Assembly (NCBI GenBank): GCA_963715485.1
Contig: OY970244.1
Span: 1,054,001-1,118,000 of the forward strand
Source of the DNA: SG8-30 sp963715485
Lineage (GTDB): Bacteria > Pseudomonadota > Gammaproteobacteria > Steroidobacterales > Steroidobacteraceae
Length of the DNA: 64,000 nucleotides
Direction: 5' to 3'
In this document: positions 42,868 through 50,973 of the stretch, in pieces
How the letters are laid out: every line of letters begins with the position of its first letter
How positions within the stretch are numbered: position 1 is the first letter of the stretch
The notes under the pieces: generated by a model
Told to the model about the DNA's origin: nothing
What the model saw: the letters and a program-made list of their open reading frames with translations, nothing else
Database searches by the model: none
Translations under genes and position numbers: made by a program

Positions 42868-43092
42868 CGCGCGAGGTAGCAGCGAAAGGACCCGATCGAG
42901 AGCCTGCCGGCATCACCTGCGGGCGAGACCTCGTCTCAGTAACGCCCGGGGGGTTCCGCGTGATGGATCTCAACGAGCCCCAACTGGCAAGAGGGAAGGG
43001 GCCGGAGCCATGTATCGGGTGTACCTGTCCCGAATCGACTCCGCATCAAATGTTGAACGTAGTGATTTTTGACCGCACCAAGGAGATTGACA

Positions 43093-43677
43093 ATGATGAG
43101 TTCCAGATCCGCGATCAAGGCTGCCTGCGTGGCCGGGGCCCTGTGCCTGGCGACCGTGGCCGTGGCCCAGGCGCCTGCGGAAGAGTCGAAGGGCGAGGCC
43201 GTGATGTCGTCCGTGGAAATCACGGCGACCGTGACCAAAATCGACCACGCAACGCGCGAGGTCACGCTCAAGGCGGAAGACGGCGAGGAGTACAGCTTCG
43301 TCGCCAGCGACGAGGTGAAGAATCTTGCCCAGGTAGAGCCGGGCGACGTATTGACCGTGGTCTACGCGGAAGCGCTCGCCTACGAGGTTAAGAAGGGCGG
43401 CAGCGCGGTAGCCCCGGAGACGACGGTTGCCGGCGGCAGGGCCGAGCCTGGCGCGAAGCCTGCGGGCATCGTCGGGCAGCAGACCACGGTGACGGTCACG
43501 ATCACCGCAATCGACCCGACGGTCCCCACCGTTACCTTCACGGGGCCGGCCGGCAACACCAAGACGATCAAGGTCTTACGCCCCGAAAAGCTCGAGGGCG
43601 TGAATGTCGGCGATACGGTCGAACTCACCTACACCGAAGCGCTGGCGATCAAGGTCGACGAGGCCCCGAAGAAGTAG
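43093..43677 (+). CDS. Periplasmic protein with two OB-like repeats, unknown
   Basis: 194 aa. Signal peptide to VAVAQA; AGGAG 7 nt before the ATG. The mature part has two related halves: 'EITATVTKIDHATREVTLKAEDGEEYSFVASDEVKNLAQVEPGDVLTVVYAEALAYEV' and 'TVTVTITAIDPTVPTVTFTGPAGNTKTIKVLRPEKLEGVNVGDTVELTYTEALAIKV', each ending -GD-(V/T)-x-(V/L)-x-YxEALA-. The duplication is seen directly. This resembles small beta-barrel proteins described in gammaproteobacteria without known role. Confidence 0.82.
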   Translation: MMSSRSAIKAACVAGALCLATVAVAQAPAEESKGEAVMSSVEITATVTKIDHATREVTLKAEDGEEYSFVASDEVKNLAQVEPGDVLTVVYAEALAYEVKKGGSAVAPETTVAGGRAEPGAKPAGIVGQQTTVTVTITAIDPTVPTVTFTGPAGNTKTIKVLRPEKLEGVNVGDTVELTYTEALAIKVDEAPKK

Positions 43678-43687
43678 CTCCACATGG

Positions 43688-43766
43688 GTGCCGGGTCGGG
43701 GGTTTCGGGGTCTAATTCAGTTTGTTGGTCGCGTGCGGCCAACCCCGGAAAACCCCGACCTGGCAC
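43688..43766 (+). repeat. Dispersed repeat R3, full inverted pair
   Basis: Left arm GTGCCGGGTCGGGGGTTTCG (from 43688) and, inverted, GTGCCAGGTCGGGGTTTTCC (from 43766) enclose about 30 bases. The arms agree at most positions. It sits between two convergent genes. Confidence 0.65.
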
Positions 43767-43776
43767 AGCGCCTGGA

Positions 43777-44616
43777 TTACGCCGTGTGGTCCGTGTGGCA
43801 CATGGTGCATTCCATGTGCCCCTGCTGATTCCACTTGCGTGCCTTCTGGGTCGCCGTGTCCGGTCCGTGGCACTTGACGCAGTGCGCGATATCATCTGAA
43901 GGCTTCCAAGCCGGTGCGACCCAACTGCCCGCGAAGTACTCGTTCAGGGCGAGGGTTACGGTGTAGGCGACTTCTCCGGCCACCTTCGCGCAGCGCTCGA
44001 TCTTCGCGTCTTCCTTGATCTGCGCGCCGGCTGCCAGCGCCCATTTCGAGACCGAGGTATGGCACAACGGTGACATGGCCTTTACCTGTACCTGCTTGGG
44101 TATCGGCGACAGGTCGTCGAATCGGGTAGGCGGAAAGTTCTGCTCGGCATACCACCAGAACAGCCGATCGATGATCTGGTTGTTCTGCTGGTAATCGTCG
44201 AGCTTCTGGCCGAAGGTCACCATGTTGATGATGGTCGAAACGCCGCCCAGCGCACCGCAAAGGGTGCCGTGACCGCCGTAGCCCGCCGCAGCATGGGCCA
44301 TCAGCATGTCCGGCATCGTCGTCCATGGATAGCCGCCCTTCTCCTTCAGCAGGCTTAGCAGGCTGAGGTAGGACGCCGTGCCGCAGCCGCCCTTCTCCTT
44401 GTAGAAGCGGTAGGCACGCCGCCCTGCCTCGAGCGGGTCGAGCTCGACCCACTTCCATGGCAGGGGAGGCACCGCGCGATTTGCCTCGCTACCGGTTGCC
44501 GCGCCGGCGGCCGCAGTCACGACCGCCCCGACAGCGCCGCTTGCGAGCAGGGCCGCGGACCCCGCCAGAACATTGCGCCTCGACCATCCCTGTTTCTGCG
44601 TCTCCTGCGAATTCAT
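43777..44616 (-). CDS. Tat-exported split-Soret-type c cytochrome / C_GCAxxG_C_C protein
   Basis: 279 aa. N-terminal twin-arginine signal 'GWSRRNVLAGSAALLASG'. The mid region follows the split-Soret pattern: 'YKEKGGCGTASYLSLLSLLKEKGGYPWTTMPDMLMAHAAAGYGGHGTLCGALGG' and 'PLCHTSVSKW'. Two heme c sites CVKCH and CTMCH lie at the C terminus. A periplasmic redox role in anaerobic or low-oxygen electron transfer is likely. AGGAG lies 7 nt before the ATG at 44616. Confidence 0.88.
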   Translation of the reverse strand: MNSQETQKQGWSRRNVLAGSAALLASGAVGAVVTAAAGAATGSEANRAVPPLPWKWVELDPLEAGRRAYRFYKEKGGCGTASYLSLLSLLKEKGGYPWTTMPDMLMAHAAAGYGGHGTLCGALGGVSTIINMVTFGQKLDDYQQNNQIIDRLFWWYAEQNFPPTRFDDLSPIPKQVQVKAMSPLCHTSVSKWALAAGAQIKEDAKIERCAKVAGEVAYTVTLALNEYFAGSWVAPAWKPSDDIAHCVKCHGPDTATQKARKWNQQGHMECTMCHTDHTA

Positions 44617-44974
44617 GTTGGTCTCCTGAAAGAGCGAGCTCGTCGAGTGCATTGCAGATCCGGTATCGCAAACGACGGAATTGCCTGCTCGCCCGTTGCT
44701 TCAAAACTTGTCGCCGGACCAGACTTACAAAGATTGCGCCTGGGAAACCGGGTCGACCATTCGGTCTTGACGCAGCTGAATCAGGCTCTTGCGCCGCTTC
44801 GGTCAACACCGGCAGTAACCCGCGACGCGGCCGCAGGAATTGCCTTAGCGGTTGATTGAACGATTCCCATTCCAAATTTCGACACGTCGGCGGGATATTG
44901 CTCGTCTGCGGCCGTAAAGCTGGCCGACATCGGCGACGACCGTCCGTGATGATCCGCATTGTCACGCCGGGTGC
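44617..44974. other. Divergent intergenic region, no element seen
   Basis: About 360 bases between the cytochrome and the TAXI gene. No gene or repeat identified; it must hold both promoters. Confidence 0.4.
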
Positions 44975-46285
44975 ATGTCGCAAGATGATCTGGTGAGCCG
45001 CCAGACGGACAACGTGAAAACATCAAGGGCACGAATATTTAGGATTTCGGCGGCCGTGCTGCTGGTGGTCGGCGTCGCGTTTGTCATCGCCGTAGTGCGA
45101 CCGGGCCTGCAGCGCACGCTGGTGATGGCGACCGGTCCGGCAGGCAGCACCTACGCGCAGTATGGCGAGCAGTACCGGCTCCTGCTTGCGCGCCATGGCA
45201 TTGAACTGCGGCTGCGAGCGTCGGGTGGCACCGTCGAAAATCTGCGGCTCCTTGGCGATCCAACTGCTGGCATCGACGTTGCCTTCCTGTCCGCCGGCGC
45301 GACCAGCGCGGAGGAGTCGCCAGACCTGAGCGCACTTGGCACGGTCTTTCTCGAAGAACTCTGGTTCTTCACTTGCGATTCTGATCTCAGGGGTGGCGAA
45401 CTGACCATGACGCGAGGCAAGCGCATATCCATCGGACCCGAAGGCAGCGCTACACGATCGGTCGCCCGGGCCCTGATCAGCCTGAACGGAGTCGACCCAG
45501 CCTCCGCGGAGTTCGTCGGGCTGGCACCGCGGGAGGCGGCGGAGCAACTGCGGCACGGCGATATCGATGCCGCGTTCATCGTGACGTCCGCAGACTCGCC
45601 GATCATCAAGGAGTTGCTGGCGGATCCGTCCATCGACCTGGTCAATTTCCGTCGGGCCGGGGCATACGTCGCGCGGTATCCTTTCCTGACGCAGTTGACG
45701 GTGCCGGAGGGTGTCGGCGACCTGCGATTGAATCGCCCGCCCCTTGATGTCACCACCCTCGGGGCTCCAGTGAGCCTCGCGGTGCGCGCAGATCTCTATC
45801 CCGCGCTGCAGGCGGTGTTGCTGGAAGCCGCCCGCCAGATTCATGCCGGGCCCGGCATGTTCAACGCGGCCGGTCGTTTTCCGTCCCCACAGGCCATTGA
45901 CCTGCCGCTCAGCAACGCGGCCACGCAGTACTACCAATCCGGCGTGCCATTCCTGCAGCGATACCTGCCCTTCGGGCTCGCCGTCATGGTTGGGCAGCTG
46001 CTGTTCATCGTGATTCCTCTCGTCGGGGTTCTCTACCCGGCCCTGAGAATCGCCCCGGGCCTGTACGGCTGGTTCATGCGTCGGCACATCTTCCGCTTGT
46101 ATGGTGAACTCAAGTTTCTGGAGAAGGATCTCGACAGTGACACCGGCAACGAGCGAAGGCAGGCCTTGCGAACCCAATTGGAGCAGCTTGACCACCGGGT
46201 TGAGCGGATGCACGTTCCGGTGAGCTACGCGCCCCTTGTCTATACCCTGAGGATGCACATCGACCTGATTCGCTCACGCCTGTAG
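44975..46285 (+). CDS. TAXI-family solute receptor with C-terminal membrane segment
   Basis: 436 aa. An uncleaved N-terminal helix (about 23-42) precedes a TAXI receptor: 'LVMATGPAGSTYAQYGEQYRLLLARHGIELRLRASGGTVENLRLL', 'VDVAFLSAG'-like and 'RISIGPEGSATRSVARALISLNG'. A second hydrophobic helix lies near 340-365 and a coiled, charged tail follows ('ELKFLEKDLDSDTGNERRQALRTQLEQLDHRVER'). TAXI receptors feed TRAP transporters, but no TRAP membrane subunit is in this window, so it may work alone as a sensor or with a distant permease. Confidence 0.85.
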   Translation: MSQDDLVSRQTDNVKTSRARIFRISAAVLLVVGVAFVIAVVRPGLQRTLVMATGPAGSTYAQYGEQYRLLLARHGIELRLRASGGTVENLRLLGDPTAGIDVAFLSAGATSAEESPDLSALGTVFLEELWFFTCDSDLRGGELTMTRGKRISIGPEGSATRSVARALISLNGVDPASAEFVGLAPREAAEQLRHGDIDAAFIVTSADSPIIKELLADPSIDLVNFRRAGAYVARYPFLTQLTVPEGVGDLRLNRPPLDVTTLGAPVSLAVRADLYPALQAVLLEAARQIHAGPGMFNAAGRFPSPQAIDLPLSNAATQYYQSGVPFLQRYLPFGLAVMVGQLLFIVIPLVGVLYPALRIAPGLYGWFMRRHIFRLYGELKFLEKDLDSDTGNERRQALRTQLEQLDHRVERMHVPVSYAPLVYTLRMHIDLIRSRL

Positions 46286-46370
46286 CGAAGTGCGTCCGGC
46301 TGGAATCCGCCGCAACGGCCCCGGGCGTGACCTTGTAGTACACTCGCCGCAGAAACAAGGGTCAATCGCC

Positions 46371-47633
46371 ATGCGTTTAAAAGTGTCTCGTCTTCGGTCC
46401 TGGAACATGATTTGGCGGGGTCTGGTTCCAATCTCCTGCGCGGTCCTGCTGCTGTCGGGTCAGCCGGGCGCTGTTGCGCAGGAGACCGCGCCGGCCGCTG
46501 TTACGCAGGAGACGGCGCCGGCCGCGGCGACGATTCCCGCAGAGCAGCTCGAGGCGCTGGTTGCTCCGATCGCCCTCTACCCGGACTCGCTGCTGGCGCA
46601 GACGCTGGTCGCGGCCACCTACCCGCTCGAAATCATTCAGCTCCAGCAGTGGCTCGCCAAGAACCCGGACCTGAAGGACAAGGCGCTCGTTGATGCGGTT
46701 GCCAAGCAACCCTGGGACCCGGCGATCCAGTCGATGGCAGCGGTCCCGGATGTCGTGAAGCGGCTCGCGGACGACATCCAGTGGACCACCGACCTTGGTA
46801 ATGCTTTCCTCGCGCAACAGGGCGACGTCATGGACGCCGTGCAGCGGATGCGCAAGAAGGCGCAGGACAACGGTGCCCTTGCGTCCAACGAACAACAGAA
46901 GGTCGAGACCCAGGTCGTCGAGCAGAAGACGGTCATCGTAGTCGAGTCGGCAAATCCCGAAGTCGTTTACGTGCCGTCCTACAGCCCCGTCGTCGTCTAC
47001 GGCCCGGCCTATCCGTATTATCCGTACCCGCCTATCTACTACCCGCCGTACCCTCCGGGCGCAGGGCTGGTGACGTTCAGCTTCGGCGTGATGGTCGGCG
47101 CGGCCTGGGGCGGCTATTGCTGCAACGTTGGCTGGGGCGGTAACGACATCGACATCGACATCAACAACAACTTCAACAGGAACGAAATCAACAACAACCG
47201 GGGCGGCGGCCAAGGGAACAATACCTGGCAGCACAATCCGGATCATCGCGGGGCGGCCCCGTACTCCGACAAGGCAACGGCCAGCAAGTACGGCGGGTCG
47301 GCGCGTGGCGAGTCGCCCGGGAGTCGCCAGGCGAGCGCGGGCCAGATGCCAGGCGGCGGCGGGAGTCGCACGGGCACTGCCGGCGTCAGCGACCTGTCCG
47401 CGGGAGGTTCGAGAGGGAGTGCTGGGGGACCGAGCACCATGGACCGTGCGGGCGGAAGCAGTAGCAACCGGATGGGGAACTACAGCGCGCCGAGTGCCAG
47501 CCCATCGCGGTCCAGCGGTTTTGGTGGCGGTTCCAGCGGGTATAGCGGCAGCAGTGCCCGGGCCAGCAGTTCACGCGGTGCCTCCAGCATGGGTGCGCGC
47601 GGTGGCGGTGGCGGCGGCGGAAGGCGGAGGTGA
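46371..47633 (+). CDS. DUF3300-domain secreted protein
   Basis: 420 aa. Signal peptide and a double ETAPAA(V/A) motif, then the DUF3300 block 'LEALVAPIALYPDSLLAQTLVAATYPLEIIQLQQWL' and 'VVYVPSYSPVVVYG'. A Pro/Tyr-rich membrane-like stretch (PYYPYPPIYYPPYPPG) and an Asn-rich part lead to a C-terminal Ser/Gly/Arg low-complexity tail ending in a run of Gly and Arg. The ATG at 46371 has ACAAGGG upstream. It overlaps the next gene by four bases (GTGA). Confidence 0.88.
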   Translation: MRLKVSRLRSWNMIWRGLVPISCAVLLLSGQPGAVAQETAPAAVTQETAPAAATIPAEQLEALVAPIALYPDSLLAQTLVAATYPLEIIQLQQWLAKNPDLKDKALVDAVAKQPWDPAIQSMAAVPDVVKRLADDIQWTTDLGNAFLAQQGDVMDAVQRMRKKAQDNGALASNEQQKVETQVVEQKTVIVVESANPEVVYVPSYSPVVVYGPAYPYYPYPPIYYPPYPPGAGLVTFSFGVMVGAAWGGYCCNVGWGGNDIDIDINNNFNRNEINNNRGGGQGNNTWQHNPDHRGAAPYSDKATASKYGGSARGESPGSRQASAGQMPGGGGSRTGTAGVSDLSAGGSRGSAGGPSTMDRAGGSSSNRMGNYSAPSASPSRSSGFGGGSSGYSGSSARASSSRGASSMGARGGGGGGGRRR

Positions 47634-48634
47634 GCGCGATGATTTCTGGAACAGTGGGTCGGACTCCCCTCGGCCGAGTCGGCCGCAGAATGCTGCTCGG
47701 GCTTTGCCTTGTCACCGCCTGCGCAGCGCTTTCGTCGCCAGTCGCACGGGCGGCAGAACCCGCCAAGACACCGGCCGCGCGGCCGGTGATCGAGCAGCAG
47801 AGGTTTGGCTCCCCCGAAGAAGCATTCGAAGCCCTGGTCTTGGCCGCCGAGAGATTCGACGTGCCGGCGCTGACGCAGATTCTAGGGCCCGATGGCGTTG
47901 ACCTCGTGGTCACCGAGGATCCAATCCTGGACCGGAACCAGAGCGCGGCATTCGCAGCGCAGGCCCGCGAGAAGACGCAGGTCGTGCGGGATCCGGAGAA
48001 CCCCGGTCTTGCTACCGTGACTATCGGTTCCGAAGACTGGCCCGCGCCGATTCCCATCGTCGAGGAGGCTGGACGGTGGCGTTTCGATTCCGCGGCCGGA
48101 CGCGAAGAAGCGCTCTTCCGCCGTATCGGAGAAAACGAGCTCAACGCCATCCGGTTCTGCCTTGGGTTCGTCGAGGCCCAATACGAGTACGCCTCGGAAA
48201 AACACGACGGTGCTGTCATCAATCAATACGCCCAGCGCGTCCTCAGCACGCCCGGTCGCCAGGACGGGCTGGCGTGGCAGACACCGGATGGAAGCTGGCA
48301 GGGACCCGCGGGCGAGGCAGCCGCCCGGGTGGTCGCCGAGGGCTACACCGAGCGGTACCGGCCTTTCCACGGCTACTACTTCAAGATCCTGCGCGGCCAG
48401 GGACCCGCCGCGCCGATGGGCCAGATGGACTTCGTCATCAAGGGTGTGATGATCGGCGGCTTCGCACTCGCGGCCGCTCCAGCGGACTATGCGGTGACCG
48501 GCGTGAAGACCTTCATAGTCAGTCACAACGGCGTCGTCTACGAGAAGGACCTCGGGGCGGAGACGCTCGAGCAGTTCCGCGCCATGGACCGCTACGATCC
48601 GGATCCGTCCTGGACGCCGGCACAGGAGCAATGA
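47630..48634 (+). CDS. DUF2950-domain secreted protein
   Basis: 334 aa. Signal peptide followed by 'FGSPEEAFEALVLAAERFDVPALTQILGPDG' and 'PFHGYYFKILRGQGPAAP', then 'MGGFALAAAPADYAVTGVKTFIVSHNGVVYEKDLG', all DUF2950 hallmarks. The GTG start overlaps the DUF3300 stop (GTGA), so the two proteins are made together. The pair is a common, uncharacterised envelope partnership. Confidence 0.9.
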   Translation: MSAMISGTVGRTPLGRVGRRMLLGLCLVTACAALSSPVARAAEPAKTPAARPVIEQQRFGSPEEAFEALVLAAERFDVPALTQILGPDGVDLVVTEDPILDRNQSAAFAAQAREKTQVVRDPENPGLATVTIGSEDWPAPIPIVEEAGRWRFDSAAGREEALFRRIGENELNAIRFCLGFVEAQYEYASEKHDGAVINQYAQRVLSTPGRQDGLAWQTPDGSWQGPAGEAAARVVAEGYTERYRPFHGYYFKILRGQGPAAPMGQMDFVIKGVMIGGFALAAAPADYAVTGVKTFIVSHNGVVYEKDLGAETLEQFRAMDRYDPDPSWTPAQEQ

Positions 48635-48651
48635 CCCGTAGCTACTGCTAA

Positions 48652-49785
48652 CTACGGTCCTGGCGCAGCGGCGTTTGAAGCTGCACGCGGCAGGTCCGCT
48701 GATTCCGGTTGTGCGAGGAGCCAGGAGGTATACAGCTCATAGGCCAGCGCCAGCACCACCGGGCCGACGAACAGCCCTAGAATTCCCGATGCAAGCATGC
48801 CGCCGATCGCGCCGACCAGGATGACGAGCATCGGCACACTGACACCCCGGCCGAGCAGCGCGGGTTTCAGGAAGCCGTCGCTCAGGCTGACCGCGACGCT
48901 CCAGACCGTGAACAGCACCGCCGGCAAGGTGTCGACGGATGCGAATGCCCAGATGATCATCGGGCCGAGCACCAGCAGCGGCGGCAACTGCACGATTGCC
49001 AGGATCAGCACGAGCAGCGCCCACAGCCCGGCGCCCGGGACGCCCATCGCGAAGATACCGATGCCGGCGAGCAGGCCCTGGATGGCGGCGACACCGATTA
49101 CACCCTTGAACACGCTGCGAATCGTCGCCGTCGAGAGGTCCAGAAAGGCCTCGCCGCGTGTCCCGACGACGCGCAACGCCAGGGCCCGTATCGATGTCAC
49201 CAGGTGGTCTGCGTGGACGAGCAGCGCCGCGGCGATGATCGCGCCGGCGCCGAACTGCAGCAACGCGAGTCCGCCGCGACCCAGTGCAGCGAAAGCTGCG
49301 GCGCCGAGCGATTTTAGCTGGGGCGCCAGCCTGACCAGCAATGCCTCGGTGTTGGTGGCGAGGCCATCCAGCAGGCGGTGAAGCGCATCCCCGACGAGGG
49401 GCCAGGCGGCGAGCGCCTGATCCGGTCGCGGCATGTGGATGTTGCCGGCCTCGAGCGCGCCGGAGACGAGCTTGGCACCGTCCGTGACGGAGACCGAGAA
49501 GACGACCACCGGGATAATGAGCACCAGCAGCAGCAGCGTCGCGACGAGGCCGGCTGCAAGTCCGGCACGACCGCCGAGAGCGCTGGCAAGACGTATGTGC
49601 AACGGACGGCAGGCGACTGCAAGAATGACGGCCCAGATGAGCAGGTCGAGGAACGGCGCGATGATCCTGTAGCACCAGACCGCGAGCGCGGCCACGAGCG
49701 CCAGGCGAAGACCTGTCTCGACCAGATCGCGAAAGGGAGCCCGCGGCAGGTATTGCGGCGCGTTCCCGTCATGCGTTGCCGACAT
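48652..49785 (-). CDS. AI-2E family permease
   Basis: 377 aa, eight or so membrane helices, with the family's 'ILAVACRPLHIRLASALGGRAGLAAGLVATLLLL' start, the central soluble part and 'MLASGILGLFVGPVVLALAYELYTSW' end. AI-2E permeases include putative autoinducer exporters and PerM-like ion transporters; the substrate is not knowable here. The ATG at 49785 has GAAGGTGG upstream; an upstream frame to 49953 adds non-conserved residues. Confidence 0.86.
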   Translation of the reverse strand: MSATHDGNAPQYLPRAPFRDLVETGLRLALVAALAVWCYRIIAPFLDLLIWAVILAVACRPLHIRLASALGGRAGLAAGLVATLLLLVLIIPVVVFSVSVTDGAKLVSGALEAGNIHMPRPDQALAAWPLVGDALHRLLDGLATNTEALLVRLAPQLKSLGAAAFAALGRGGLALLQFGAGAIIAAALLVHADHLVTSIRALALRVVGTRGEAFLDLSTATIRSVFKGVIGVAAIQGLLAGIGIFAMGVPGAGLWALLVLILAIVQLPPLLVLGPMIIWAFASVDTLPAVLFTVWSVAVSLSDGFLKPALLGRGVSVPMLVILVGAIGGMLASGILGLFVGPVVLALAYELYTSWLLAQPESADLPRAASNAAAPGP

Positions 49786-50064
49786 CGGTTTGCCACCTTC
49801 ACTAGGTCGCATAGTCACGCGCCTCGAGACAGGCTGCGAAGCCCTGGTTGAACAGCGTGCTGGGCGGTCTGCTGTCGCTGTGCCCGTTTGTTGCAACTGT
49901 CCGCGCCAGGCAGGCGCTCGCCGACCGGGGTCAGAACCTGCACCCTGCGGCAATGTTATACGGCCTTACTCGTATATTGCACGCCGGCCTTTGGTTCAGA
50001 CTGTTATGGTCTGCGCCACCCCAGATGTCGGTCTCGGGGACCGCTTGCGCCATCGGAGATTGAC

Positions 50065-50973
50065 ATGGAACTCGACAAGGTCATCAAGGTAGCCCGGAAG
50101 CTCTCCAAGCCCTACCGGGTGACTGGCACGGGCAAATTCCGCCTCAAGGACGTCGATCCTGGCGACACCGCCTGGCTGGAGCAGGAGGACAAGCCTCGCG
50201 CCAAGGAAGCCCTGCAAACGGGCATCGAGGCACTCGCTGAGCTGCAGGATATGCTCTACGCACAGGATCGCTGGGGCGTGCTGCTGGTGTTCCAGGCGAT
50301 GGACGCGGCCGGCAAGGACGGCGCCATCAAGCACGTGATGTCGGGCGTCAACCCGCAGGGCTGCCAGGTGTCCTCTTTCAAGGCGCCCTCGGCGGAGGAA
50401 CTCGACCACGACTACCTCTGGCGCTGCAACAAGAGCCTGCCAGAGCGCGGCCGTATTGGCATCTTCAACCGGTCCTACTACGAGGAGGTGCTGGTGCTGC
50501 GCGTTCACCCGGAACTGTTGCAGCACCAGAAGCTGCCCGAGTCGCGCATCGGCAAGGGCGTCTGGAAGGACCGCTACCGCGACATCCGCGCCTACGAGCG
50601 TTATCTCGACAGCAACGGCGTAATCGTCCGCAAGTTCTTCCTGCACGTGTCGCGCGCCGAGCAGAAGCGCCGTTTCATGGAGCGCATCGACAATCCCGAC
50701 AAGAACTGGAAGTTCTCGGCCTCCGACGCGCGCGAGCGTGGCCACTGGAAGGACTACATGGCGGCCTACGAAGATGCAATCCGCGAAACCGCCACGCCGG
50801 AGTGCCCGTGGTACGTGGTGCCGGCCGACAACAAGTGGTTTACGCGCGTCGTCGTTGCCGCGGCGATCATTGACGCGCTTGATTCGCTTGCCCTGCACTA
50901 TCCCAAGGTCGGCCCAGCCAAGCTCAAGGAGCTGGCCGCGGCGCGCAAGGTGTTGATGTCGGAAGGCAGGTGA
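50065..50973 (+). CDS. Polyphosphate:nucleotide phosphotransferase, PPK2 family
   Basis: 302 aa. Walker A variant 'QAMDAAGKDGAIKHV' (residues 77-91), the lid 'NPQGCQVSSFKAPS', Walker B region 'GRIGIFNRSYYEEVLVLRVHP' and 'FFLHVSRAEQKRRFMERI' are those of single-domain PPK2 enzymes that move phosphate between polyphosphate and ADP/AMP or GDP. Its length fits class III. The stop overlaps the SulP start (GTGA), so the two are coupled. Confidence 0.92.
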   Translation: MELDKVIKVARKLSKPYRVTGTGKFRLKDVDPGDTAWLEQEDKPRAKEALQTGIEALAELQDMLYAQDRWGVLLVFQAMDAAGKDGAIKHVMSGVNPQGCQVSSFKAPSAEELDHDYLWRCNKSLPERGRIGIFNRSYYEEVLVLRVHPELLQHQKLPESRIGKGVWKDRYRDIRAYERYLDSNGVIVRKFFLHVSRAEQKRRFMERIDNPDKNWKFSASDARERGHWKDYMAAYEDAIRETATPECPWYVVPADNKWFTRVVVAAAIIDALDSLALHYPKVGPAKLKELAAARKVLMSEGR

